This document shows positions 49,152 through 57,626 of a DNA stretch of 64,000 bases, piece after piece; position 1 is the first letter of the stretch; each line of letters starts with the position of its first letter. The notes below the pieces were generated by a model. The model made no database searches. It was not told the origin of the DNA and saw only the letters and a program-made list of their open reading frames with translations. The stretch comes from VXNF01 sp965116465 (GTDB lineage Bacteria; Actinomycetota; Acidimicrobiia; Acidimicrobiales; CATQHL01), in contig OZ220687.1 of the NCBI GenBank assembly GCA_965116465.1, positions 3,464,286 to 3,528,285 on the forward strand, written 5' to 3'. Position numbers and translations under genes: made by a program.

Positions 49152-51215
49152 GTGGGCATCCTGGCCGAGGACGTGGCCCGCGTCCGCGAGGCGACGGACA
49201 TCGTGCAGCTCATCAGCAACACGGTGGCGCTGCGCAAGGCGGGACGGCGCTGGCAGGGGCTCTGCCCCTTCCACTCCGAGAAGACCCCCTCCTTCTCGGT
49301 CAACGCCGAGGAGGGGCTCTACTACTGCTTCGGCTGCGGGGCCTCGGGCGACGCCATCACGTTCGTGCGCCAGACCGAGGGTCTGGACTTCGTCGCTTGC
49401 GTGGAAGTGCTCGCTGCTCGGGCCAGCATCACCCTCCGCTACGACGACAAGGGGGAAGCGGCGCAGAGCGGGCGGCGGCAGAAGCTGGCCGACGTAGTGG
49501 CGGTGGCGGTGGATTGGTATCACGAGCGTCTTCTTGGCGATGCCGACGCAGGCGCGGCGCGGGGCTACCTGCGGTCGCGGGGCATGAGCGGGGACGAGGT
49601 GCGGGCCTTCAAGCTGGGCTGGGCGCCGTCCGGGTGGGACGAGTTGAGCCGCGCCCTGCGCTCGAAGGCCTCAGCCGAAGTGCTGATCGACGCGGGCTTG
49701 GCGCGCCAGAACGAACGGGGCGGCCTCAGGGACAACTTCCATAGCCGGGTGCTGTTTCCGATCTTCGACGTGCGGGGTGACCCGGTCGGCTTCGGCGGCC
49801 GGATCCTCCCGGGAGCCGACGAACGAGCGGGACCCAAGTACAAGAACACCCCCGAGTCCCCGTTGTACGCCAAGAGCCGCCTGCTCTACGGCCTGAACTG
49901 GGCCAAGGACGCCATCGTGCGCGCCCGCGACGGGGAGGGCGAGGTGATCGTCTGCGAGGGCTACACCGACGTGATCGGGCTGCACGCCGCCGGACTCCCG
50001 CAGGCGGTCGCAACCTGCGGCACGTCGCTCACCGAGGATCACGTCAGGACCCTCGCCCGCTTCACAAAGCGCATCGTGCTCGCATTCGACGCCGACGCAG
50101 CGGGGTCCGCTGCGGCGGAGCGCATCTACCAGTGGGAGAGTCGCTACGAGCTTGATGTCCTGGTCGCCGACCTTCCCGAAGGTGACGACCCTGACGACCT
50201 GGCACGTCGCGAGCCCGAGCTGCTTCGGGAGAAGCTGGCAGAGCCCGAGTTGTTCCTCGACTACCGCCTCGCCAAGGCGGTTCAGGGCGTCGAGCAGGCG
50301 ACCGCACAGGGCAAGGTGCGACTAGCTGACGCAGCCCTTGCGACTCTGGACGAGCACCCCAACAAACTCGTGCGGGAGCAGAAGTTTGACGAGCACCTCA
50401 TGAGAGTGGCAGACGCTTGCAAGTTGAGTTCGGCCACGCTGCGGGAGACCATCGCGCGCTATCGCGCCGAGCGCCGTGCTGCTCGTGGAGGGTCTGGCGG
50501 CGCCGGGAGCGATGACCGAGGCGGAGTGACGCCCTCGCCTCCGGCCGATCCGAGCATCGCCGATCAGGTGCTGCTGCTGCGAGCGCACACACCGGAGGCA
50601 GTTCCCGTCTGGGTGACATCCCGGCTATTCGAGTCGAGGGTCAATCAGCGGATCTTCGAGGCGCTCGGCTGCGGGGTCTCGTTGGGAGAGTTGCAGGCTC
50701 TCGCCGGGCACGATGTCGCCGCGGCCACGACCGACTCCCTTCCGGCATCGACGATCGCGGAGTTGCAGGCCCACGCTGGGGACGAGGTGGCTGCCACTGT
50801 CGGAAGTCTGGCCGCACGGAAACCTCCGGAGAATGCCGAGGTGGTGATCGGTCGCCTCGTCTACGACGCCGCCGGGCGCTGGATCGAGGACGTGACTCGG
50901 TTGGCGAGCACGACCGATGACGCCGAGTTCGGGAGGGGCCTCGCCGCGGTTCAGCTCGCGCGCTCCGAGCTGCAATCCGGGAACTGGCGGCTGGAGGTGG
51001 CGGAGAGGCTGGCGGAGCTGTTGACGCCGGACATCCCCCGGACCGGGAGACCGTCGCCGGATCCCGCCGGCTCCCCCGAGGATGTCGCCACCCGGCCGCC
51101 GGAGGGGCTGCTCGCGACCGCCGAGGAGGAGCGCTTCTACGAGGACGCGCCGGTTGACTCCGGCGAGGGGGAGCATGCCGCGGGGATGCCCACGACCGAG
51201 GACGTCCGGGCATGA
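49152..51215 (+). CDS. dnaG: DNA primase DnaG
   Basis: A 687-aa primase: CHC2 zinc finger (CPFHSEKTPSFSV, YYCFGCGASGD), primase core with VCEGYTDVIGLHAAG and the TOPRIM acidic triad (Glu in CEGYTD; DADAAG), and a helicase-binding C-terminal domain. It lays RNA primers at the fork. It overlaps a sigma factor gene by 4 bp, the classical dnaG-rpoD order. A Gly/Asp/Pro-rich linker lies near 445-480. Confidence 0.95.
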   Translation: MGILAEDVARVREATDIVQLISNTVALRKAGRRWQGLCPFHSEKTPSFSVNAEEGLYYCFGCGASGDAITFVRQTEGLDFVACVEVLAARASITLRYDDKGEAAQSGRRQKLADVVAVAVDWYHERLLGDADAGAARGYLRSRGMSGDEVRAFKLGWAPSGWDELSRALRSKASAEVLIDAGLARQNERGGLRDNFHSRVLFPIFDVRGDPVGFGGRILPGADERAGPKYKNTPESPLYAKSRLLYGLNWAKDAIVRARDGEGEVIVCEGYTDVIGLHAAGLPQAVATCGTSLTEDHVRTLARFTKRIVLAFDADAAGSAAAERIYQWESRYELDVLVADLPEGDDPDDLARREPELLREKLAEPELFLDYRLAKAVQGVEQATAQGKVRLADAALATLDEHPNKLVREQKFDEHLMRVADACKLSSATLRETIARYRAERRAARGGSGGAGSDDRGGVTPSPPADPSIADQVLLLRAHTPEAVPVWVTSRLFESRVNQRIFEALGCGVSLGELQALAGHDVAAATTDSLPASTIAELQAHAGDEVAATVGSLAARKPPENAEVVIGRLVYDAAGRWIEDVTRLASTTDDAEFGRGLAAVQLARSELQSGNWRLEVAERLAELLTPDIPRTGRPSPDPAGSPEDVATRPPEGLLATAEEERFYEDAPVDSGEGEHAAGMPTTEDVRA

Positions 51216-52138
51216 CCGAGGGGTTCACCACCTACCTCAGCGGCATCGGCCGTGTGGCGCCGCTCAGTGCGGAGGAGGAACGCGAGCTGGGTCGGCAGGT
51301 GCAGGACGGTCTGGCGGCCCGGGCGGTCCTGGACGATCACATCGACCTCGGCTCGGACGGGGAGCGGCCCGCCGATCTCCAGCGCCGGGCCCGTGAGGGT
51401 GAGGCCGCACGGAGCCGCCTGACCGAGGCGAACCTGCGCCTCGTCGTGTACCTGGCCCGGGGCTACCAGGGGCGAGGGGTCCCGTTCGCCGATCTCGTCC
51501 AGGAGGGGAATGTGGGCCTCATGGCGGCGGCGACGAGATTCCGGCCGGAGAAGGGTTGGCGGTTCTCGACCTACGCGGGGTCATGGATCCGCAGCGCCAT
51601 GCTCAGCGCCATCAAGAGTCAGGGAGGGGTCGTCCGGCTGCCCGCACACCTGGCGGCCGCAGCGACGCAGATCTACCGGGCGGAGCAGGAGTTCGAACAG
51701 GAGAATCACCGGCCGCCGACGCTGGCCGAGCTGTCGCGGCGCTGCGAGATCCCCGAGGATCAGGTGGCGCAGGTTCTCGGGTTGCGCGCCTCGCCCGTCT
51801 CGCTGGAGTCGCCGGTCGGCGAGAACACCTCGCTGGGAGAGATGCTCTCGGACGGCTTGGACTCCGGTCCCGACGACGTGGTGATCGAAAGACTGCACGG
51901 CGCCGCATTGCGCGAGGCCGCCGAGGAGGCTCTCGCCGCGGTCGACGATGAGCGTGTGCGGCGGCTGCTGCGCCTGCGGTTCGGACTGGTCGACGGCCGC
52001 ATCCGGACCCTGGCCGAGCTGAGCGGCCAGTTCGGCGTCACGAAGGAACGGCTCCGCCTGATCGAGGCGCGGACGCTGTCGCGGCTGCGCCGCAGCGGTC
52101 TGGGAGACGAACTCCGGGAACTCATGCGCGAATCCTGA
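51212..52138 (+). CDS. RpoD-type sigma-70 factor (group 2-like)
   Basis: A 308-aa sigma factor: region 1.2 (TYLSGIGRVAPLSAEEEREL), region 2 (EANLRLVVYLARGYQGRGVP, FADLVQEGNVGLMAAATRF, FSTYAGSWIRSAM), region 3 and region 4.2 (LAELSGQFGVTKERLRLIEART). Its place behind dnaG is that of rpoD. However, the usual TWWIRQA of region 2.4 is GSWIRSA and region 4.2 differs from ERIRQIE, so it may be an alternative sigma. The start overlaps dnaG (ATGA). Confidence 0.88.
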   Translation: MTEGFTTYLSGIGRVAPLSAEEERELGRQVQDGLAARAVLDDHIDLGSDGERPADLQRRAREGEAARSRLTEANLRLVVYLARGYQGRGVPFADLVQEGNVGLMAAATRFRPEKGWRFSTYAGSWIRSAMLSAIKSQGGVVRLPAHLAAAATQIYRAEQEFEQENHRPPTLAELSRRCEIPEDQVAQVLGLRASPVSLESPVGENTSLGEMLSDGLDSGPDDVVIERLHGAALREAAEEALAAVDDERVRRLLRLRFGLVDGRIRTLAELSGQFGVTKERLRLIEARTLSRLRRSGLGDELRELMRES

Positions 52139-52159
52139 GTTGATATCGTGGGAGCGCGA

Positions 52160-52232
52160 TCCGGGGTAGCTCAGTTGGCAGAGCGCCGGCCTGTTAAGCC
52201 GTTTGTCGTGGGTTCGAGCCCCACCCCCGGAG
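52160..52232 (+). tRNA. tRNA-Asn (GTT)
   Basis: A 73-nt cloverleaf: acceptor TCCGGGG/CCCCGGA, D-arm GCTCAGTTGGCAGAGC, anticodon GTT at 52193-52195, T-loop TTCGAGC. CCA is not encoded. The first pair of the anticodon stem (52186/52202) is a C-U mismatch. Confidence 0.93.
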
Positions 52233-52288
52233 CTTGCGCCGTGGCCGGCCCCCGCGCCGCGGCGCCACCCGAGGGCTAGCTTTCTTCC

Positions 52289-52361
52289 GGGCTCGTAGCT
52301 CAGTGGTCAGAGCAGACGACTCATAATCGTTTGGTCGTGGGTTCGATCCCCACCGAGCCCA
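52289..52361 (+). tRNA. tRNA-Met (CAT), probably elongator
   Basis: A 73-nt cloverleaf: acceptor GGGCTCG/CGAGCCC, anticodon CAT at 52322-52324 in loop CTCATAA, T-loop TTCGATC. The acceptor is fully paired, so it is not initiator. A lysidine-type tRNA-Ile2 cannot be fully excluded. CCA is not encoded. Confidence 0.88.
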
Positions 52362-52406
52362 CGGCCCGCGGCGCGCGGTCCGGCCGGCCGACCGTCCCGT
52401 GCAGGG

Positions 52407-52970
52407 TCACTCGCCGAGCCAGGCGGGGGCGCGGTCGTGCAGGTAGCGGGTCACGGTCCCGATGAGGCCGAACGTCTCATCGAGGAAGTCGTGCTCACCG
52501 ACCAGGTGGGCCAGAGGGATCGCCCGCTCCGACTCCACGTGAACGGTCCTGGCAACGTCGTCGGTGACCGTCGCGATGGTGTCCGCCGCCCAGACGTGCA
52601 GTGGCAGGGCGGTGCCGCCGATGGCAGAGAGTTCGGTCGCCAACTCCAGCAGGTTGGGACTGTTCGGCAGCGGAGGCAGCCGCCAGTGGAAGCGAAGGAG
52701 CAGGTCGAAGCCTTCCTCCGGCCATTCGGCGTCTTCGGGCAGCTTGTTCACCTCGTCCTCGAAGGCGATCTGGGCGCGGGGGTCCAGATCCACGACGATG
52801 TGCAGTTCCAGAGGCCCGTCGCAGTCGTAATCCGGGTGCAACTGGATCTCCCACCACTGGCGACCGGTTGTGATGTCGATGCAGTGGTGGTCCTCGTGAT
52901 AGTGGAACCCACCCTCCGCGGCGTGGAACTTCAGATCGGTGACGAACCCGGGAAAGTCGACGATGGACAA
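52407..52970 (-). CDS. Conserved hypothetical protein
   Basis: A 187-aa soluble protein beginning LSIVDFPGFVTDLKFHAAEG. The first half has the acidic and aromatic pattern DHHCIDITTGRQWWEIQLHPDY; the second half is helical. I do not recognise the family. The start is a TTG at 52970 because AGGAG (52978-52982) lies 7 nt upstream. It stands alone between two tRNA genes and the divergent IMPase gene. Confidence 0.7.
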   Translation of the reverse strand: MSIVDFPGFVTDLKFHAAEGGFHYHEDHHCIDITTGRQWWEIQLHPDYDCDGPLELHIVVDLDPRAQIAFEDEVNKLPEDAEWPEEGFDLLLRFHWRLPPLPNSPNLLELATELSAIGGTALPLHVWAADTIATVTDDVARTVHVESERAIPLAHLVGEHDFLDETFGLIGTVTRYLHDRAPAWLGE

Positions 52971-53065
52971 TGGACGGCTCCTAGGCGTGTCGGGTCACTG
53001 GAGGGTGAGGCGCGACCACCCTAGCGGTCGGGACTGTCGAGGCGAGCGCCGGGAGGCGATCTAGC

Positions 53066-53809
53066 GTGTCACCCATCGCGCCGGAGGACCTGTTGTCGCT
53101 GTTCACCGAGACCGCCCGCACTGTGGCCACGACCCTGGGGTCGCTGGCGGACTGGGGTCTGGCCGGGACCCGGCCGGGCCAGCACCGCTCCGACCTCGCG
53201 GCCGATGAGGTCGCCACCGGAGCGCTGCTCGACGCCGGCCTGGGGGTCTGCAGCGAGGAGTCCGGGCTGCAGGGGGAGGATCGCGCCGTGATCGTGGTGC
53301 TCGACCCCCTGGACGGCTCCACGAACGCGGCTCAGGGCATCCCCTGGTACGCCACGAGTTTCTGCGCGGTGGACGACACCGGCGCGCTCGCCGCGCTGGT
53401 GGTCAACCTGGCCTCCGGCGAGCGCTACAGCGCAGTCCGTGGAGGCGGGGCGTACCGGGACGGGCGGCTGATAGAGCCGTCGGCGGTCACCAGCCTGCCC
53501 GAGGCGGTCATCGGCCTGTCCGGATACCCGTCCCGGCTCCTGCGCTGGCGCCAGTACCGGGCGCTCGGCGCCGCCGCGCTGGATCTGTGCTCGGTGGCCG
53601 ACGGGCGCCTCGACGGTTTCGTGGACTGCCACTCGCACGGGCCGTGGGACTACCTGGGTGCCACGCTGGTCTGCAGGGAGGCCGGGGCCCTCGTCGTCGA
53701 TGCGGAGGGAAGGGAGCTCGCGACGATCGATCCCGGGGCGCGCCGCAGCCTGCTGGCGGCCGCCACCGAGACCCTTCTGGCCGACCTGCGGGCCGCGTGC
53801 GATAGATAG
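53066..53809 (+). CDS. Inositol monophosphatase family protein
   Basis: A 247-aa Mg-dependent phosphatase: EES at about 70 (CSEESGL), DPLDGSTN and the C-terminal GPWDYLGATLVCREAGA. It may act on inositol-1-phosphate, histidinol phosphate or PAP. The GTG start has GGGAGG at 53051-53056. tRNA-Val follows after 11 bp. Confidence 0.9.
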   Translation: MSPIAPEDLLSLFTETARTVATTLGSLADWGLAGTRPGQHRSDLAADEVATGALLDAGLGVCSEESGLQGEDRAVIVVLDPLDGSTNAAQGIPWYATSFCAVDDTGALAALVVNLASGERYSAVRGGGAYRDGRLIEPSAVTSLPEAVIGLSGYPSRLLRWRQYRALGAAALDLCSVADGRLDGFVDCHSHGPWDYLGATLVCREAGALVVDAEGRELATIDPGARRSLLAAATETLLADLRAACDR

Positions 53810-53820
53810 TCTGCGGTGCC

Positions 53821-53895
53821 GGGCGCTTAGCTCAGTTGGTTCAGAGCACTTCCCTTACAAGGAAGAGGTCGGCGGTTCGAGTCCGCCAGCGCCCA
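53821..53895 (+). tRNA. tRNA-Val (TAC)
   Basis: A 75-nt cloverleaf: acceptor GGGCGCT/AGCGCCC, D-loop CAGTTGGTTCAGAG, anticodon TAC at 53856-53858 in CTTACAA, T-loop TTCGAGT. CCA is not encoded. Confidence 0.93.
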
Positions 53896-54342
53896 CGGGA
53901 CACCCGTGTCCGGGGAAGAGTGGAGGGGGCGGGCCTGGGACTGTTGGAGCAGCCGGGATCAGCGAGATTCTCTCCAGACCCGCCGTCCCCTCCGAAGACG
54001 ACTGAGTCGCAGTGGCAATTGTATACCCCTTGAGGTCCGTCCGGCTAATCGGTCCGGCACCGCCTCTCGCCGGCCACTGCTGATCGGTCGTTGTGGCCGA
54101 TGTCACACCTCCCGCAAAGGTGGTACGGCGCGGCCCCACTAGCCTGCCCATCACAACTTGCCGCGTCAGTGGCATGCGACCTCACCCCGGGCATCCCCCC
54201 TGCTACGGCGGTGATTGGACGCCCCGTCGAAGTCCCCCCCTCGGCGGGGCGTCGTCCTTTCCGGGCCCGATCCGCTCGGGAGCCGGCCGGCCGCGAGTGA
54301 CCTTGGCGGTCCGGCCTGCGTCGTTTAGGGTCACACGCGGCA
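53896..54342. other. Long gap with two hairpins, no convincing gene
   Basis: Behind tRNA-Val stands GGACACCCGTGTCC (53898-53911), a possible terminator stem without a T-tract. A second hairpin, GACGCCCCG (54218-54226) facing CGGGGCGTC (54245-54253) with a C-rich loop and CCTTT behind it, could end transcription or mark a regulatory RNA. TATACAAT on the minus strand near 54022-54029 resembles a -10. ORFs here on both strands look like noise. Confidence 0.35.
54218..54253. terminator. 9-bp GC hairpin upstream of the zinc-ribbon gene
   Basis: A perfect 9-bp stem with an 18-nt loop followed by CCTTT. It may be an intrinsic terminator or a structured leader; the T-run is too short to be sure. Confidence 0.35.
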
Positions 54343-54381
54343 ATGGCAGAGCACAACCGAGAACCGAGCGACGAGACGTGA
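54343..54381 (+). CDS. Putative 12-aa leader ORF of the zinc-ribbon gene
   Basis: The ORF encodes MAEHNREPSDET and its TGA overlaps the GTG of the next gene (GTGA). A TAGGGT box lies at 54326-54331, 11 nt before the ATG. It is the same kind of coupled mini-ORF as before rnhB and dnaG. Confidence 0.3.
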   Translation: MAEHNREPSDET

Positions 54382-55121
54382 ACCCTCTGGAACGCCTCCT
54401 CGAACTCCAGGCACACGACACCCGGATCGCGCAACTCGAGCACCGCCACGCGCAACTGCCCGAGCGGGCGGAGTTGAGCGAACTCGAGCACCGGGCGGAG
54501 GAACTCGACGGGCGCATCGAGACGGCACGGACGCAGCACTCCGAACTGGAGCGACTCCAGCGACGCTACGACGACGACCTCAGTTCGGTCGTCGCCAAGC
54601 GTGACCGCGAGCGAAGCCTCCTGTACTCCGGTGACGTGACGGGCGTCCGGGAGTTGCAGAGCCTGGAGGAGGAGGTGGCCGCACTCGGGCGGCGCCAGCG
54701 CGTGGTCGAGGACAAGTTGCTCGAGGTGATGGAAGAGCTCGAGTCGGCCGGCACGGACCTGGCGGCTCTGGTGGAGGGTCGCGACGGACTGGCAACCCTC
54801 ATCGTCGCCACCACCGAGCGCCTCACGGTCGCGGCGGCGGAGATCGACGGGGAGTGCGAGCGAGTGCGCAGCGAACGTGCCGCCGTGGCGCAGGAGGTCG
54901 CTGCGGACCTGCTGGCACGGTATGAGCGGCTCCGCGCCCAGATCGGCGGCGTGGCCGTGGCACGTCTCGAAGCGACGAGTTGCCTGGGCTGCCATCTCGC
55001 CCTGCCCCTCATGGAGGTGGACCGGCTGCGCCGGCTCCCGGAGGTGGGTGAGGCGCCGCCCGGAACCGACGACAAGGGCAGCGCCACCTGCCCCTCCTGC
55101 GGGCGCATCCTGGTTATCTGA
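54378..55121 (+). CDS. Coiled-coil zinc-ribbon protein (CT398/HP0958-like, DUF164)
   Basis: A 247-aa protein made of a long antiparallel coiled coil (1-195, starting NPLERLLELQAHDTRIAQLE) and a C4 zinc ribbon (CLGCH...CPSCGRIL). The actinobacterial homologues are uncharacterised; HP0958 binds RNA and flagellar partners in Helicobacter. The GTG start is coupled to the leader ORF. Confidence 0.85.
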   Translation: MNPLERLLELQAHDTRIAQLEHRHAQLPERAELSELEHRAEELDGRIETARTQHSELERLQRRYDDDLSSVVAKRDRERSLLYSGDVTGVRELQSLEEEVAALGRRQRVVEDKLLEVMEELESAGTDLAALVEGRDGLATLIVATTERLTVAAAEIDGECERVRSERAAVAQEVAADLLARYERLRAQIGGVAVARLEATSCLGCHLALPLMEVDRLRRLPEVGEAPPGTDDKGSATCPSCGRILVI

Positions 55122-55125
55122 AGCG

Positions 55126-55611
55126 GTGCTGCTCTGGTTCGCCGGGCTGGCGGTGCCGGCTGTGGCGGCGATCTTCGCCAGCCGCGGGCTGGACTACCGC
55201 TTCGTGCTGGCCGGCGCGGTCGTGCCCTCGCTGGCGCTCGCGGTCGACGACCTCTGGGTCATGGATTCGCTGCTGTTCCCGATCGCGGCCATGACCGCCG
55301 TCATGCTGGCGGGATGGGGCAGGCGCCTGGTGCAGCGCCGCTGGCTGGGAGTACCGATCGGCATCTTCGGGCACCTCGTGCTCGATGGCGCCTGGCTGCG
55401 GACCGAGACGTTCTGGTGGCCGCTGGGCAGCGGCGAGGTGGCCGTGGCGAGCCTGCGACCGGTCTGGTTGCTGGTGGTGATGGAGTCGGTCGGTGCGGCG
55501 GCGCTGTGGTGGTCATGGCGACGTTTCGGGCTGGCCGATCCGGCCCGCCGGAAGGCGTTCCTGCGAGTCGGGAGACTGGCCGCAGCGCCCCGCCCATCCA
55601 ATAGTCGGTGA
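55126..55611 (+). CDS. Small integral membrane protein
   Basis: A 161-aa protein with about five hydrophobic helices (near 3-18, 25-40, 48-65, 75-92 and 112-130). I do not recognise the family. The GTG start is 4 bp after the zinc-ribbon gene stop, and the gene ends 1 bp before the 3' end of RNase P RNA on the other strand. Confidence 0.65.
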   Translation: MLLWFAGLAVPAVAAIFASRGLDYRFVLAGAVVPSLALAVDDLWVMDSLLFPIAAMTAVMLAGWGRRLVQRRWLGVPIGIFGHLVLDGAWLRTETFWWPLGSGEVAVASLRPVWLLVVMESVGAAALWWSWRRFGLADPARRKAFLRVGRLAAAPRPSNSR

Positions 55612-55612
55612 C

Positions 55613-55978
<366 letters not shown>

Positions 55979-56065
55979 GTCGCCAACAGTCTGCCAGAGT
56001 CGCCCGGATACCGGCACCTCGCGGTGTGCCGGGACCCGCCGGGAACGGCGCGCCGGCTCCGTCGT

Positions 56066-57538
56066 TCAGAAGGAGACGGCACTGAGGTCGGGGTGCCAGT
56101 TGGCGGCGCGGCGCTTGGCCTCCTGCCACGCCACCCGGTCCGCCGAGCGGCGGGGCTCGACGGTCCGCCGCGGCGACCGCAGCGAGGCCACCTCGTCCCA
56201 GTCGCTCCAGAATCCGGTTGCCAGGCCCGCCAGGAATCCGGCGCCGAGGGCCGTGCACTCGATCTCCGGTGCCACTCTGATGGGGCATCCGGCGGCATCT
56301 GCGAGCGCCTGGGTGAAGGTGGCGTTGGCGCTCATGCCCCCGTCCACGACGGGCTCCGCCAGGTCCAGACCGCTGTCGGATCGAGCCGCTTCGAGCAGGT
56401 CGACACCGCGGTGTGCCACACCTTCCAGCACGGCGCGAACCATGTGCCCGCGGCCGGTGGCGGTCGTCACACCCGCGAAGGCGCTGCGGGCCCCGAAATC
56501 CCAGTCCGGGGTGCCGAGCCCCATCTGGGCGGGCACGAAGCTCACGCCCCCGCTGTCGGAGCAGGCGGCGGCCACGGCCTCGGCCTGGCCCGGGTTCTCG
56601 AGCAGGCCGAGTTCGCAGAGCCAGGTCACGCAACTGCCGGCGCTGAGCATCATCGCCTCGATGCCCCAGACGATCTGCCCCCGCTGCTGCCAGGCCACGA
56701 TCGGGAATGTGCCGCGAGGGCCCCGGATGTCCGCCGGCGGGTCACCGGGCCCCAGACAGGCGTCCAGCGTGCCACCTGTGCCGAAGGTGATCTTCACGTC
56801 GCCGCGCCGGACGCAGCCGGCTCCCACGAGTGCCGCCTGCTGATCCCCGGCGAGGCCGGCGATCAAGGGCGCTCCCGGCAGTGCAGTGGCCTCGGCCAGC
56901 GGACCGCTGCTGTCGACGATGCGGGGCAGGCTCACGGCAGGGATGCCGAGCCTCTCGGCGACGGACAGGTCCCATTCCACGCGGTCCTCGTGAGTCAGCC
57001 CGGTGATCGCCGCGTTGGAGGCGTCGGTGAGGTGCTGCGTGCCGCCGGTGAGGTTCCAGACGAGCCAGGAGTCGAGCGTTCCGATGCAAAGCTCCTCGGG
57101 TGCGATGCCGGCCGCACCGATCAGATGTGCGGCCTTGGTGGCGGGTTGGTTGGGAGCCAGGCGCAGTCCCTCGCCCTGCAGGGTCAAACAGTCCAGAGCC
57201 GTACGGAGATCCTGCCAGCTGAGTCCGGGACCGGCCGGCTCGCCGCCGGCGCGGTCCCACACCACCGTCGAGGCCCGCTGGTTGGTGATGCCGACGGCTT
57301 CCACCTTGCCGGCCTCCTGCAGCGTCGCCGCTGCGGCCGACCGGGTGACCTCGGCCAGTTCGACCGGGTCGAACTCGAGGAGTCCCGGCGCCGGGGACAC
57401 CCGCGGCGTCGGGACGCGGCGGGTGTGACGGAGGTGCCCGGATTCCTCCACCACGGCTGTGCGCACGCTCGTGCTCCCGACGTCGATGACGAGGATCCTC
57501 GCGGGGCCGGATGCGGCACGGCCGGGCACGGTTGGCAT
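56066..57538 (-). CDS. FGGY carbohydrate kinase, glycerol kinase-like
   Basis: A 490-aa kinase of the FGGY family. ILVIDVGSTSVRTAVVE binds phosphate, GITNQRASTVVWDR and IAGLAGDQQAALVGAG match glycerol kinase closely, and KITFGTGGTLDACLG is the second phosphate loop (GlpK usually has TYGTGCF, so divergence is clear). The substrate is glycerol or a related polyol. The ATG at 57538 was chosen; the frame extends upstream only antisense to trpD. Confidence 0.85.
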   Translation of the reverse strand: MPTVPGRAASGPARILVIDVGSTSVRTAVVEESGHLRHTRRVPTPRVSPAPGLLEFDPVELAEVTRSAAAATLQEAGKVEAVGITNQRASTVVWDRAGGEPAGPGLSWQDLRTALDCLTLQGEGLRLAPNQPATKAAHLIGAAGIAPEELCIGTLDSWLVWNLTGGTQHLTDASNAAITGLTHEDRVEWDLSVAERLGIPAVSLPRIVDSSGPLAEATALPGAPLIAGLAGDQQAALVGAGCVRRGDVKITFGTGGTLDACLGPGDPPADIRGPRGTFPIVAWQQRGQIVWGIEAMMLSAGSCVTWLCELGLLENPGQAEAVAAACSDSGGVSFVPAQMGLGTPDWDFGARSAFAGVTTATGRGHMVRAVLEGVAHRGVDLLEAARSDSGLDLAEPVVDGGMSANATFTQALADAAGCPIRVAPEIECTALGAGFLAGLATGFWSDWDEVASLRSPRRTVEPRRSADRVAWQEAKRRAANWHPDLSAVSF

Positions 57539-57626
57539 GCTAGAGGTAGGTCCCGCCCCTGGGGCCGCCCGAGCGCGGCCCGCGGGTGCGGAACGACCGA
57601 GAATTCCGAGCAGCCGAGGCATCAGC

